64,000 nucleotides of DNA. It comes from Dugong dugon (lineage: Eukaryota; Chordata; Mammalia; Sirenia; Dugongidae). Shown in pieces: positions 22,370 to 33,526 of this stretch. The notes beneath the pieces are model-generated. The model made no database searches. It was not told the DNA's origin and was given only the letters and a program-made list of their open reading frames with translations. Position 1 is the stretch's first letter, and each line of letters opens with the position of its first letter. The stretch lies in contig CM057465.1 in the NCBI GenBank assembly GCA_030035585.1, forward strand, positions 5,369,501 through 5,433,500, in the 5' to 3' direction. A program made the translations under genes and the position numbers.

Positions 22370-22720
22370 GATGTTATTGTTAGTTACCATTGAGTTACCG
22401 CCTACTCATGGCGACCTTGGGTACAACAGACAGAAATGTTGCCTGGTCCTGCGCCATCCTCACAATCGTTGGCATGTTTGAGCCCATTGTTGCAGGTACT
22501 GTGTCAGTCCATCTCCTGGAAGGTGTCCCTCTTCTTCGCTGACCCTCCACTTTACCAAGTATGACATCCCCTGCCAGGGACTGGTCCCTCCTGATAACAC
22601 GTCCAAAGTACATGAGACGAGGTCTCACCCTCCTGGCTTCTAAGGAGCATACTGGCTGTACTTCCTCCAAGACTGATTTGTTTGTCCTTCTGGCAGTGCA
22701 CAGTATTCAATATTCTGAGG
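22370..22720 (-). mobile_element. RTE-class LINE 3' end
   Basis: On the - strand a frame of about 90 codons reads SLEARRVRPRLMYFGRVIRR, then LGKVEGQRRRGTPSRRWTDT. The last part is the Gly-Arg-rich end and Trp-Asp/Thr segment typical of RTE/BovB proteins. It shares its order and 3' tail with the copy at 20140. Confidence 0.82.
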
Positions 22721-23989
22721 GGTAGGAATCACCTGCTGTTACATCCAGCCCAGGGGGATTTTTGATGAATACTGAATACCCATGCGCCCGTAACAGGGGT
22801 AGCATTCCATTTTCCCCGCTCAGCTGGAGGGTCATATCTGTGACCGCTGTTATCCTTCATCTCTGGCTTGGGACTTCATGGAGTGGAGTGAGGCGGGTAA
22901 TAGAAGCTGGGGGAAGGGGCTAGTAGGAGTGGCCTTTCTTCCCCCTGAGCCAGTGAGCCCCGTGAGAGAGGTGACAGGCCCGCCCTCTGTGAGCCTGCTG
23001 GTGGCCACCCCGCAGGTGGCTGTGGCCGGTGGGAAAACGCAGTGTGCATGGTGCGCACCCCGCCATGCTGGTGCAATGGAGCTGGCAGATAAGGCACCTC
23101 GTTTCCTTTCCAAAACACGCCGGCAGATGCTAGCACATCACCTGCAGTGGAAATGTAATTATCCCTGGAAGCACGGGCAGCCCCGCCCTGGGCCTTTGTA
23201 TTCTATAATCCTGTTATGGAAAGTCACCCCAGGGAGGGGAGGCTTGTTGCATTCAGTCCCGGTGGCTGGCTGGCTGTGCCCTGACCCCCCGTCCTCATCT
23301 GCTGTCTATCTATCCCCCTCCATCCTGCCCCATCGCTTCATGCCCGCAGTGTGGATGGAGGTTCACTCAGTCACTCGGCCGCTGCCCCCGTCCCTGGCTC
23401 AGCCCTCCTTCGCTCGCATCTGCCCCCACCCCAGTTCCGGGAGCAGAGGGCTGAGGGGTAATGGCTGATGTGAGGGGCCGGCAAACTGGCGTCAACCCGC
23501 CCGATCCTGCCATCGTCCCTGAAAGGTGAAAGTGTTGCTCTCTGTTGTGCAGATGTGGAAACTGAGGCCCAGAGCGGGCACTAGGACACGAGGGCTGGGC
23601 CGAGTGTTGGGGCCTCAGAGTCTCTCACCCTCTGGAGTCTCCTGACCCTGGGAAGAAGGCTGTCAGACGCCCTCCTGTTATGACTGATCCTGTCCCCACC
23701 CCACCCCCGCTGCCTTTTCTAGTTACTTCCATGCTGTTTCCCAAGCATTCAGCAAACCCCCCTACTGTTATCACCCAGATTCTGAGCCCAGTACCCCTCA
23801 GTGCCTGTGGAGGTGGGGATGTCAGCCTGGCCAGAGGCTAGTGGAGGCGAAAACAGGCAGAGGGCTGACTGGGGAGGCCGGGGGTCTGGGGAGGGGTCTC
23901 TCTGTTGCTGTCCAGATGGCCAACTCTGGGGACAGAGAGAGGCCTGTGAGGGTCCCATAGGAGCGGGCCAGGGCTTTGCAAGTGTGTGC
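22721..23989. other. Intron, no recognisable element
   Basis: GC-rich unique sequence. Open frames occur on both strands without similarity to a known protein. Confidence 0.5.
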
Positions 23990-24380
23990 GTGCCCAAGTG
24001 AGTGTATGTGAGCGTGACCGTATGTGAATGTGAGTGTATGAGACTGCATGGGTGTAAGTGTGAGCATGAGTGAGTGACCATGTATGTGTGTGTGAGTGCA
24101 TAGGTGTGAGTGTGTGTGCGTGTGCATGAGTGTGACCATGTACGAGTGTGTGTGTGAGTGCATAGGTGTGAGTGTGTGTGTGTGAGTGACCATGTACGTG
24201 TGCATGTGAGCATGTGAGAGTATAAGTGTGTATGAGTGTGCATGCATCGGCATGAGTGTGTGCATAAATGTGTGTGTGAGTGGACATGTACGAGTGTAAG
24301 TGTGAGTTGTGCATGTGTGTGTGAGTGTGTGAGTGCGTGTGTGTGCGTATGTGAGTGTGTGTGTGAGTGTGAGGCAACAC
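23990..24380. repeat. TG-rich minisatellite
   Basis: About 390 bases of degenerate TGTGAG units. A longer unit of 50-60 bp is marked by 'gtgaccatgta' and 'gagtgcataggtgtgagtgt'. The lack of stop codons creates long but meaningless open frames on the other strand (His-Thr repeats). Confidence 0.9.
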
Positions 24381-25611
24381 CTGGGCCTGACATCTGAGTT
24401 CCAGCAGTCAGGCCGAAGTCTCCTGGGGAATCCGGCTTGAGCTCCTACAAGCGAGTGTGCACCTGGGTGTGTTTTCTCCTTGTGACCCTGTCCACCGATT
24501 TCCCAAGGAGCATCAGAGAAATTCCATGCCTGCTTCCCAGCAAGCTGACAGCCTTCTGCAGAGGAGCTATTGGTGCCAGGCCCGGCAGGGGTCTGGGAAC
24601 CTGGGCGGTGCCATGGTTGGGCCACGTTCGGAGCCTCACTCGCCGCCACCTCTGACCCGCGTGCGCCCTAGAAGGTCGGCACTAACTGCTCAGCTCTGCC
24701 GTCGACTCTGAACATTCCTCAAGCGCGGCCACTGTGAATTCTCTGATACGAATGTCGGTTAATCATTTACCGAGCGTGAATCCAGTTTTTCCCAAGACTC
24801 TCCCCTCCTGGGTGTCCGATTTCGTAGGCACCCCCTCCCCGCGGCCTCCCCCGCATCCAGCATTTGAAAATTGTCCCTCTTCTGCCTCCCCTGTGGGGAA
24901 TTGTTCGCAGCAGGTTAAAAGGCTGCAGAAACATGAGAGCGGGTAAGAACCCAATGCTTTTGTGTACACACGAAAAATCCCCAGCACTGCCCCAAAGTGG
25001 CTCAGCCGAGGCTGGCGGGGGGTCCTAGCCCACGGCAGAGTGTGTGGGGTGGTAGCCCCATGATGGCTACCACCGAGGTGCGGGAACCAGAGACCCCAAG
25101 CTGCAGATGTGCAAAGCTGAGTGCCTTCAGGGGGCCCCCGTTTAGGCCCAGTGGCCTTAAAGGGTTTTTTCAGATGGTGCCAGGAGTGAGCATGGCAGTG
25201 TCTGTCCTGCCGGCCCATGTCCCCCTGTCTGTGCTGTCCAGGGCAGCACACTGAGGGGCAGGCTGGCACCATCCGTGGGCTCTGCCCGCACTGTCCATGG
25301 GCTCTGCCCGCACCGTCTGTGGGCTCTGCTGGCTAGGTGTGCCTCTCGTTTGCCTGTCTTGTGCCTGCTTTGCTTGGTGCCCTGGGTGTCCAGGCCTGGC
25401 TGTTTATGACCTCAGTGTCTCCTGAAGTGTGGGCCAGGATGTATGGCTTATCTTCAGGGTGGGGGCCTCATGGTGATGGGGGTACTGTGGGCTCAGCCAG
25501 GCTCCAGGGGGGCAGAAGCCAGGGACTCTGGGGCCCACATCCCGCTGGCTTCCACCTGTGCCCCTCACCTTCGATCACAGAAATTGAGGAAAAAAATCAC
25601 AGATTGCCACT
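24381..25611. other. Intron, mostly unique, with a 25-bp triplication
   Basis: At about 25258-25335 'gtgggctctgcccgcac' recurs three times with a 25-26 bp period. Otherwise no element was recognised. Confidence 0.55.
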
Positions 25612-25812
25612 TGGGCCCGATGGTGCAGTGGTTGAGTGCTCGGATGCTAACTGAAAGGTCAGCAGTTCGAACCCACCAGCGGCTCCACAGGAGAAAGACC
25701 TGACAGTCTGCTCCCAGAAAGATTACAGCCTTGGAAACTCCATGGGGCAGTTCTCTTGTCTTGTAGGATCTGGATGAGTCAGAATCGACTTGGCAGCTAT
25801 GGGTTGGTAATG
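25612..25812 (+). mobile_element. AfroSINE, long form
   Basis: It reads 'gcccgatggtgcagtggttg' to 'cagaatcgacttggcagcta', including 'gacagtctgctcccagaaag'. Confidence 0.87.
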
Positions 25813-26084
25813 CCCACGCTCTCTTTAGCTTTTGTAAAAATGTATGGGAAACATTAAGAATCAATCTTAAAAAAATTGGGGAGCCGTTTGTTTTGTTCTT
25901 CACCCTTTGTTCCTCTGTACCCAGCTGCCCAGCAGAACCACGGGGCACCTCCTCATTGGCGCATGAGTCTCCACCTGGGCGCTCTCGCTAACACCCGGAG
26001 GGGGTGGACCTGCTGAGTTAGCCCTACCACCGCTGCTTTGGGTTGTTCCTACTGCCTTTTTGTGCTCCGTGCTCACCAGGTGGC

Positions 26085-26310
26085 AGAAGACGAGCCCTCT
26101 GCCCTGGAGTCAGACAAACAGGACCTGAGCCCAGATCTGCTACACTGGGGGGAGCTTGGTGTCCACGCTGCGTCTCAGCTGCAGCCGCCTGGGAAACTCT
26201 GTGCACGCCCTCTGCGCCTCTTTGAGAATGGGGACCTTCCAAGCAAGTTTTATCAGCCTAGGCAGGGAGGCCGGGTCATGCGGTTTGTCTCCATTTTACA
26301 GGTGAAGTGG
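26085..26310 (+). mobile_element. MIR relic
   Basis: 'ccctggagtcagacaaacag', 'gggaaactctgtgcacgccc' and 'tttgagaatgggga' follow the MIR order at high divergence. Confidence 0.6.
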
Positions 26311-26404
26311 GGAAGGATCTTCCCGAAGGTTAGCCAGGTAGAGAGTGGACAGGTGGGTCGGAAGGTGCAGGCTTCCAACACCTTTCTAGGTGTCTTGTAT
26401 TTTT

Positions 26405-27350
26405 TTGTTGTTAAATTAAGGTGGAATTTACATAACATAAAATTAACCATTTTAGAATGAGTGATTCCAAGGCATTTAGTACATTTACGATGTGCAGCCA
26501 TCGCTGCCTCTCTAGTTTCAAAACATTTTCATCACCTCAAATAACACCGTGTATCCATTAAGCAGTCACTCCCTACCCCCACCCTCAGCCCCTGATAGCC
26601 GCCAGTTTGCGTTGTCTCTGTGGATTTGCCCGTTCTGGATTTCATATAAATGGAGTCGTTCGGTATGTGACCTTTTATGTCCAGCTGCTTTCACCCAGAG
26701 TCATGTTTTCAGGATCCATCCATGTTGTGGCGTGATTCAGGACTGCATTCCTTGTTATGGCTGAAGAGCATTTCATTGTATGGATGGACCACAGCTTGTC
26801 CGTTGTTATGGCTGAAGAGCATTTCATTGTACGGATGGACCACAGCTTGTCGTTGTTACGGCTGAAGAGCATTTCATTGTACGGATGGACCACAGCTTGT
26901 CGTTGTTATGGCTGAAGAGCATTTCATTGTACGGATGGACCACAGCTTGTCCGTTGTTACGGCTGAAGAGCATTTCATTGTACGGATAGACCACAGCTTG
27001 TCCGTTATTATGGCTGAAGAGCATTTCATTGTACGGATGGACCACAGCTTGTCTGTTCATCTATTGCTGGGCATCTGGGCTGTTCCCACTTTTGGTGACG
27101 GCAGGCAGTGCTGTTGTGGATGTGTGTGGGCATGTACTGGTTTAAGCACCCATCTTGAGTTCTTTTGGCTGTGTACTTAGGAGTCAAGTCGAGTTGCAAG
27201 GTCATATGTACCTCTGTGTAACCCCATCGGGGCATCTAGCATCACCTGTAACACCATGTCTGTATCATCCACTGCATCCCTGGCACGACCTTCCGTCGGC
27301 TCAGCTTGGTGATGTGACCACCCAGTTGATCGTTTGGACGCCGTGAGGTG
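26405..27350 (-). mobile_element. Old LINE-1 3' region, reversed
   Basis: 'gtggaatttacataacataa', 'cccgttctggatttcatata' and 'ggatccatccatgttgtggc' are reverse-strand phrases of old L1 3' untranslated regions. A 50-51 bp segment of it has been amplified (26759-27062). Confidence 0.75.
26759..27062. repeat. Minisatellite, six units of 50-51 bp, derived from L1
   Basis: Six units begin with 'ggctgaagagcatttcattg' at 26759, 26810, 26860, 26910, 26961 and 27012. They differ by one or two bases. The unit is an internal piece of the surrounding L1 relic, so the array arose after the insertion. Confidence 0.95.
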
Positions 27351-27614
27351 GGGAGTTTTAAATTGCTGGTCCCACGCACTGCCTGTTTGGGGCGATGTGA
27401 GAAGGGGTGGGCGGTGGGTGCTGTGACTGCCCCTCTGGGGAGCAGGGGCCAGGCCGTTGGATGTTGAAGGTCCTCCCAGTACTGCGTGGTCGGCCTCCTT
27501 CTGCCCGTCCTTCCAGCTCTTAACCCTAGAACGCAGTTTCTGTGGCCAGAGGGCCATCGCTTTTGACCGAATGGCAGTGAAACAGGGCTTAGGAGTCAAG
27601 CAGTGTGTGTTAAA

Positions 27615-27820
27615 CCAAACCATGTGCCGTGGAGTCGACTCTGACTCACCGCAACCCCACATGTGTCAGAGCAGAAGTGTGCTGTGTGGGGTTTTCAGCG
27701 GCTGGTTTTTCAGACAGAGATCACCAGGCTTTTCTTCCGAGGTGCATCTGGGTGGACTTGGACCTCCATCCTCTTGGTCAGCAGCCTAGCGTGTTCACGG
27801 TTCGCGCCCCAGGGCTCCAA
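27615..27820 (-). mobile_element. AfroSINE-related element
   Basis: It reads 'atgtgccgtggagtcgactc' to 'gttcgcgccccagggctcc' with 'tgtgtcagagcagaagtgtg' inside. Confidence 0.82.
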
Positions 27821-28558
27821 GCATGCCTGGGTGAAGTCTGTCACAGCCTGCCCCGTCTGCGGCTTTGGTTGAGTCATGCCCAGACTCTCACGCCGGGTGT
27901 CTTCACAGGAGGTTGGCTCCCCTCAGCAAGCACCGCTGCAAACAATGACTCGTTCTTTTTCCCCAGCTGCTGATTACAGGCAGGGCTTTGCAGTAGCTCT
28001 AATTCTGTCAGCGGCAGCCCCTCTTCATTCAAGCTCCCCGAGAGTAAATGCTGTTTACGTCCTTCCTCCCAAAGCCCCCACCCATCCCCAAGAATGTAAA
28101 TTATAAGTTGTACGGCTCACACTGGCTGGCCGGGCTCGGGAGTGACCGTTCTTTCCCCAGGAGTGTGCCTGACACTTAGGCATACCGTAATGAGCACTGG
28201 CTCAAGTTCCCAGTCACACAGCTGGAAGAGTGAGGACGCAGGCTTGTTCGCGCTCAGCTGTCAATCAACCGGCAGCAACGTCTTTAAGAAAATAGCTTAT
28301 CCCACCTCGTGAGGGCTGGGCAGGCCCCTGGCCTGGTTGGAGTGACAGGGATGCCTTGCTGTGTGGGGTCAGGAGTGAGGCGGGTCTTGGGGGCAGGGAA
28401 CAGCCCCCTTTGTCCTTTAGGAACGTGGAGCGCGTGGTGAGCAGAGGCCAGGTCTGGAGTCAGTCAGATGGTGGCGGACACAGGTGGCTGACGCTTGCAC
28501 TTGAGGGAGGGCAGAAGCAGGTACTCAGAGGCGGTCTCAGGGCTTTGCTGTTGGCTGG
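27821..28558. other. Intron, unique, possibly conserved
   Basis: No repeat was recognised. About 27920-28110 has mixed composition with short TF-like words ('aaacaatgac', 'cagctgctgattaca'), but nothing decisive. Confidence 0.45.
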
Positions 28559-29199
28559 TGTCTGAGTTCCCTGCTGCTGCCATAACAGAGCTATCACACG
28601 GGGGCGGCTTTAAAGATGAGAAATTTATTCTCGTGGTTCTGGAGGCTGTCAGTCTGAATCCAGGCCTGGGCCGTGTCAATTCCTTCTGTGAGCCTCTCTC
28701 CTAGTTTCTGGAGTCTGCCGGGAATCCTTGACGTTCCTTGGCACCTGTCTTCCCCTGTCCGTGTCTGAGTTTGTTCTGCTCTTTTTTTTTTTTTTTTTTT
28801 CACCATTTCAAAACTTTTTACTTACACATTTAAGTGACATTGACTATGCTCTTCCAATTGTGCTGCCATTCTCGCCCAAGATGAAGGCTTACAGGACAAA
28901 ACAGCCTCCCATTTAACAGTTACTACAAATGTTGCCCTTTAACAGTGGTTAACAATCTCACAACACATCAACAGTATCCTTACTCAACTTGTGTTCCTTA
29001 TCATCAGCTTCCTACTCCCCCTCTGCCTTCTGGCTGTTCTGCTCTTTTTATAGCTCAGAAAGAATTAGGTCTAGGACCCACCCTACACTAGTGTGGCATC
29101 ATTAACATCATAAGAGAAAACCCCATTTCCAAACAGGTCATATTTACAGGGGCCAAGACTTTAATGTATATTTTCAGGGGACACAACTCTTGCCAAGCA
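28559..29199 (-). mobile_element. Old MaLR-type LTR, interrupted by a retrocopy
   Basis: It runs from 'tgtctgagttccctgctgct' to 'ggacacaactcttgccaag' in the reverse orientation of the LTR family; the polyA-bearing insertion 28787-29034 divides it. Confidence 0.7.
28787..29034 (-). pseudogene. Processed retrocopy fragment, parent unknown
   Basis: A poly-T run followed by about 234 bases of non-repeat sequence is flanked by a perfect 15-bp duplication 'tgttctgctcttttt' (28772-28786 and 29035-29049). This is the mark of L1-driven retrotransposition of a polyadenylated RNA, inserted on the - strand. I could not identify the parent; it looks like 3' untranslated sequence, and I see no coding frame in it. 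It could also be an unknown SINE. Confidence 0.75.
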
Positions 29200-29359
29200 C
29201 CCAGTTACGGGGATGATGTCTCCAGGAGTCTGGGCAGGGTCCCTGCCCCTTCCCCACGTTGTGCCCTTGACTGGGGACCCTGGGGGATGGCAGCAGTAGG
29301 TGTCTCTGCCAGGAGCATGGGGGGACGCCCTGACGCCTTCTCTGCTTTCTCTCCGACAG

Positions 29360-29517
29360 CCCCGCATTGGCCGCCTGGGCCTGCCCCACGGGCCGTCGGG
29401 AGAGAAGGTGGCCGTGGTGGCCGTGGATGACTGTGACACGGCCATGGCTGTGCGCTTCGGGAGCTCCGTCGGGAACTACAGCTGTGCGGCCCAGGGTACT
29501 CAGAGCGGCTCCAAGAA
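29360..29517 (+). CDS. CELSR1: CELSR1 exon: laminin-G 1, continued
   Basis: This 158-bp exon lies between a 'ctccgacag' acceptor and a 'gtgagc' donor. It opens PRIGRLGLPHGPSGEK in phase 0, continues through VAVVAVDDCDTAMAVRFG and GNYSCAAQGTQSGSK, and leaves two bases of a Lys codon. It contributes two cysteines of laminin-G 1 (DDCDT and YSCAA) and an N-glycosylation sequon, Asn-Tyr-Ser. It follows directly on the exon 22 kb upstream, with no residue missing compared with the remembered human protein, so no exon appears to be hidden in the long intron. Confidence 0.96.
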
Positions 29518-30562
29518 GTGAGCACCCAGGGCAGGGTCTAGGTTTCCAGAACCTTCCACAGCCATGCTCCAAAGAGCAGGCCTCCTGGACACAGGGGCTC
29601 TCTGATCTGGGCTGTGGTCAGATTCCCTCCCCTTGGTTGGGGCGCCTTCCCTCTGACACAGAGAACCTTCTAGAATAAATCCCTTAGAAGCATCTGTCCA
29701 AGGGTGCCAAAGCCAGCCCCAGGGTTGTGACGGCCGCCCCCAGCCCTCTCTTCATCGCCGTGGGATTGCTGGCTTCGTCCCAGCACTGGCCCGTGGGGCT
29801 CAACACTCAGCCAACAGTCCTCACCCTTCAAGTTGACACGGCCATTTCACCTTCCTGGGACCAGAGCTTCCTCAGGGCTCATCCTAACTCCAGAGCAAAG
29901 TCTGACCTCAACATATGTAGCCCTCGAAAGCCAGAGCCTTCACTTCTTTGTCCTAGTTGGCCTGGTTTCCACTTGTGTCTTGGTGGATATGTAATTACCT
30001 TTTAGAAGACTGCGTTTAAAATTAACCTGATATGTATGGGGCTTCTGACGTGGGCCCCTGACGGTCACACACCGTTTGATCCAATCCCTCATCCACCTGT
30101 GATGCAGATGGGATTGTGGCCAGTAAGGTTAGAGCCCTGCCCAGGGCCTGCAGCTGCTCACGGTGGAGCCAGGGTTCTAGAGGTTGTTGACCTCCCTGCA
30201 GGCTCATCTACTTCCTGTGGGGTTCCCAAGCCGAGGATGCGTGCATCCCTGAGTCCAGCATGCACTCTGGCTCTGTGCATACCACACCCTGGGTGGTGGG
30301 CTGGGTGGACCATAACTGGCCAACCCAGAACGTGCAGTTTGTCAGGATGTACTGTACATGTGGGTAAACCGAGGCACAGAGAGGTTTGAAGAGCTGGGGT
30401 CCCCAGAAGTAGGACCCAGCTGTATGTTCTAAGCCAGCCATCGCCTCCCTCCTGCTGCCTGCCTGTTCTATCCTGCATGCACAATGAACAGTGTCTCTGG
30501 CAGCAGGGCTAGTGTGCCGTTCCCACCACATGGACCTCACAGGGGTGGCCTTGCTTCCCCAG

Positions 30563-30726
30563 GTCCCTGGATCTGACGGGGCCCCTTCTCCTGGGGGGTG
30601 TCCCCAACCTGCCCGAGGACTTCCCCGTGCACAACCGGCAGTTTGTGGGCTGCATGCGGAACCTCTCCGTCGACAGCAAGAGCGTGGACATGGCCAGCTT
30701 CATCGCCAACAACGGCACCAGGGCAG
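30563..30726 (+). CDS. CELSR1: CELSR1 exon: end of laminin-G 1
   Basis: This 164-bp exon has a 'cttccccag' acceptor and a 'gtaggc' donor. It encodes SLDLTGPLLLGGVPNLPED, then HNRQFVGCMRNLSVDSKS and MASFIANNGTRA, ending with one base of a Gly codon. 'LLLGGVP' and 'F-GCMRNL' are the conserved C-terminal strands of a laminin-G domain, the Cys closing its disulfide. Two glycosylation sequons are visible (Asn-Leu-Ser and Asn-Gly-Thr). It closes laminin-G 1 just before an EGF module. Confidence 0.96.
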
Positions 30727-31128
30727 GTAGGCGTGAGCTCCTGTCTGCATCCCTGGGTTCCGTCTGGAACTGACCCATGGTGCCCAGACATGGGTGCCTG
30801 CTGGGAGTGGACCACAGCCTGGGCTGGCCAGAGACGTGCTCTCGGGGTCCACTCTGAGAGTGGGGTGTACGGTTTTGGGTTGCAGTGATGCTGCCACCCC
30901 AGCTGCCAGGCTAGGATGGCCAAACAGCCAGGGTGCACACAGACACCCAGGCTGTTCAGCCAGCTGTGTGGTGGCCTAGAGACCCCGAGGCTCCGGGCGT
31001 CTGCAGAGTTTTCAAGGCCTCTGTTCTTAGGCCCGGCCGCTTCGCTCTGGCTCAGGGGTGGCGTTAGTCCCCACCACAGTGCCCTGCCCCACTCCCCCAA
31101 GACCACGCCTTACCTTTTGTCCTTCCAG

Positions 31129-31254
31129 GCTGCACGGCCCAGAGGAACTTCTGTGACGGAGTCCGGTGTCAGAATGGGGGCACATGTGTCAACAGGTGGA
31201 ACACGTACCTATGCACCTGCCCGCTCCGGTTTGGCGGGAAGAACTGTGAGCAAG
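31129..31254 (+). CDS. CELSR1: CELSR1 exon: EGF-like module between the laminin-G domains
   Basis: One 126-bp exon encodes one complete EGF-like domain. Six cysteines are spaced as in FCDGVRCQNGGTCVN, YLCTCPLRFGGKNC. The segment CVNRWNTYLCTC fits the Cys-x-Asp/Asn-x4-Tyr/Phe-x-Cys-x-Cys consensus for hydroxylation of Asp/Asn in EGF modules. The acceptor is 'ccttccag' and the donor 'gtgagt'; both ends are phase 1, the usual arrangement of a shuffled EGF exon. It links laminin-G 1 to laminin-G 2. Confidence 0.96.
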
Positions 31255-32932
31255 GTGAGTCCTGGCCCTCGGATGGGGTGGTGCCTGGGACCTCTTGTAA
31301 AGGACCTCACAGGGAGAACTTTGTGGGCCTGACATTGGGGCTGACCTTCTGGCAGCTTGTGTGTCTCCCTGTCCCCACCACCGTGGCCCCAGTGGGGAGC
31401 AAGGCCTGCTCCAGGGGGTGTTGAGAGGGTCATGGGGTCACCACAGTGGGGTGAACCTGCATCTTAGATCCAGGGGTCAGGGATGGTTCTGCAGGACACA
31501 GCATCGTGTCTCAGCAAGGCCACACGCAGTCAAGCAGCCGTGAGTCAGTTCCCAGGGGGGACGCTGTGCCTCCTGGCAGCTGCGTCTCTCCTTGGCCCCC
31601 ACTGGCCTGAAAGCTGCAGTTCCCGGGCCCAGCACCTCCAGCCCCGTGTCCCCTCGCACGATCTCAGAGGGCATGCCTCCAATTGGCTGGGACGGTGCTG
31701 TGCCCATAGAGGACAAGGGCCATTGGTCCCCGGCCCCAGCCCTGCTCCAGCAGCAGCCTGGACTTCTCTTCCATCCTAGCTCATGGTTACAGCCGTACAC
31801 GGGTAAATAAGTGCCACCATTTTTTTTAAATCATCAACTCTACGTTTAAGATAAACAGAAGCGGCGGGTTGAGGCCAGGCCAATTGGGGCAAGCTCACCC
31901 TCCACCTTTGGAGGTTCCCAATGCTCGTCAGCAAGGTAAAGGCTGCAGCCCGACCCGACCTTCAGAATTTAGGCAGCACCTGCTCTGTCCGGAGGGCACT
32001 GGGACCCGGCAGGCAGGGCTGGTCTGTGGAGCACCCAGAGCCCTGTAGAAGTCAGATGTCCTCTCCTGCACCCCACGTGTCACGTCCGGGTCTGCACGTG
32101 ACTATTTTAGGGGGCTGGGTGCACGGCTTTCTTCCAATTCTCCGACGAGCTGATGGGCCAAGAAAAGGTGGGGGAACTGCGGCCACATGTGTCAGGAGAG
32201 CAGAGTTAACCAGTCACTGCAGGCCAGCGGAGGTGGAGCTTGCCCATCCGCCGTCTCCACCCTACCCAGGAGGTGGTCACTTACTGGTCTGAGCCCACGT
32301 GACCAAGATTGATGTTGGTCTGTAGTGTTTGTTTGGGACAGAGTTTAAAAGTCAGTGTGCTTCCACGCATGTTGAACACGTGGGGAGACATAGCAGTGAA
32401 TGGAGCCCCTGAGCCCCGCCGTCTGTGTGCCTGGCGGGCTCTCTGGGACCCTCCAGACAGGACCCGGTGTGAGCAGGGAGCCCAGCACTGCAGGGCGGGG
32501 CCCAGGTGCCAGGTGGGGCTGTCACAGCGGGATTTCCTGTTATGGAAGCCAGCACACTCTGACGAGTCGCGCCAAGGAAAACGTAACCACATGTTCGGGT
32601 TCGTGTGGGCAGGAAGCAAACCCACAGGTCAGCAGGCTCAGCGTTCCCCGAAGGCGGCCCTTGTGCGGCGTGCCCTCTGCCGCTGGCCTTGGAGTCTGTG
32701 CTGATGACTTTAATCCTGCTTGGGCGAGATCAAGGGAGCGGCCACTTGCCATGGGTTGTCAGGAGTTCGTGATGCAGGTCTAGGAAGGCAGTTTGCCTCA
32801 GCATCATGCCTCATTCCCAGATTTTTCTAAGTGTTGCAGACTTGAGGAGCCTGTGTACCCTCACCTCCCTGGTTACCCCAAATCATCTGGGAGTCCTAGG
32901 CCAGCCAGCGAGCCAAGGGGCATATGGGGCAT
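31255..32932. other. Intron, GC-rich, no recognisable element
   Basis: Unique GC-rich sequence; no repeat was recognised before the minisatellite at 32933. Confidence 0.5.
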
Positions 32933-33117
32933 GGAGGCCTGGTGCCTGTCCCCAGGAGTGGAGGCCCGGTGCCTGTCCCCAGGAGTGGAGGCCCGGTGCC
33001 CGTCCCAGGAGTGGAGGCCCGGTGCCCGTCCCAGGAGTGGAGGCCCGGTGCCTGTCCCCACAGTGGAGGCCTGGTGCCCATCTGCAGGAGTAGAGGCCCA
33101 TGTGCCGGGGCAGAGGG
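32933..33117. repeat. Minisatellite, seven units of 26-27 bp
   Basis: Units start with 'ggaggcccggtgcc' (small changes) at 32933, 32960, 32987, 33013, 33039 and 33065, with a decayed seventh at about 33092. Units alternate 'cctgtccccaggagt' and 'cccgtcccaggagt'. Confidence 0.95.
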
Positions 33118-33526
33118 ATTGGAAACTCCCTAGACACCAGCTGAGGGTAGCGCAGGCTTTGGAGCCTGAGGGGGGTGGGTATGTGTGTGGATGCACATGT
33201 ACTCACGAAGACTCAGACTGTGCTAATCAAGAAATTGCCCCCCACCCCCCATGACAGACGCCTGCCTGTGCCCAGCCCTGACAGCCACCAGGCAGGTGTG
33301 GGTGTGACACGTGGGCTGGGCTGACTAGGACTCCTGCCCCCAGCACCCCTGTCCACTGAGCCCAGGATCCTGGGTTACCCTGCTCTGCCTCCCACCCTGC
33401 CCGAGAGCACTTGGTCCGGTGGTTGAGGTTGGGAAGCCACAGGCCTTTGCCTGTCCTCCCTGGAATGTGGCCGTGTCCCAGGAGTGGGTCCCTGCAGGGC
33501 CAAGGTGGTGGGTTCAGAGCTCTAAA

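Noticed and set aside
23749-24649. His-Thr-Ser repeat proteins on the - strand
   Set aside because: They are translations of the TG-rich minisatellite at 23990-24380.
26824-27060. Repeat peptide with EEHFIVRMDHSL units
   Set aside because: The 51-bp unit is a multiple of three, but units of 50 bp break the frame, and the source is an L1 untranslated region.
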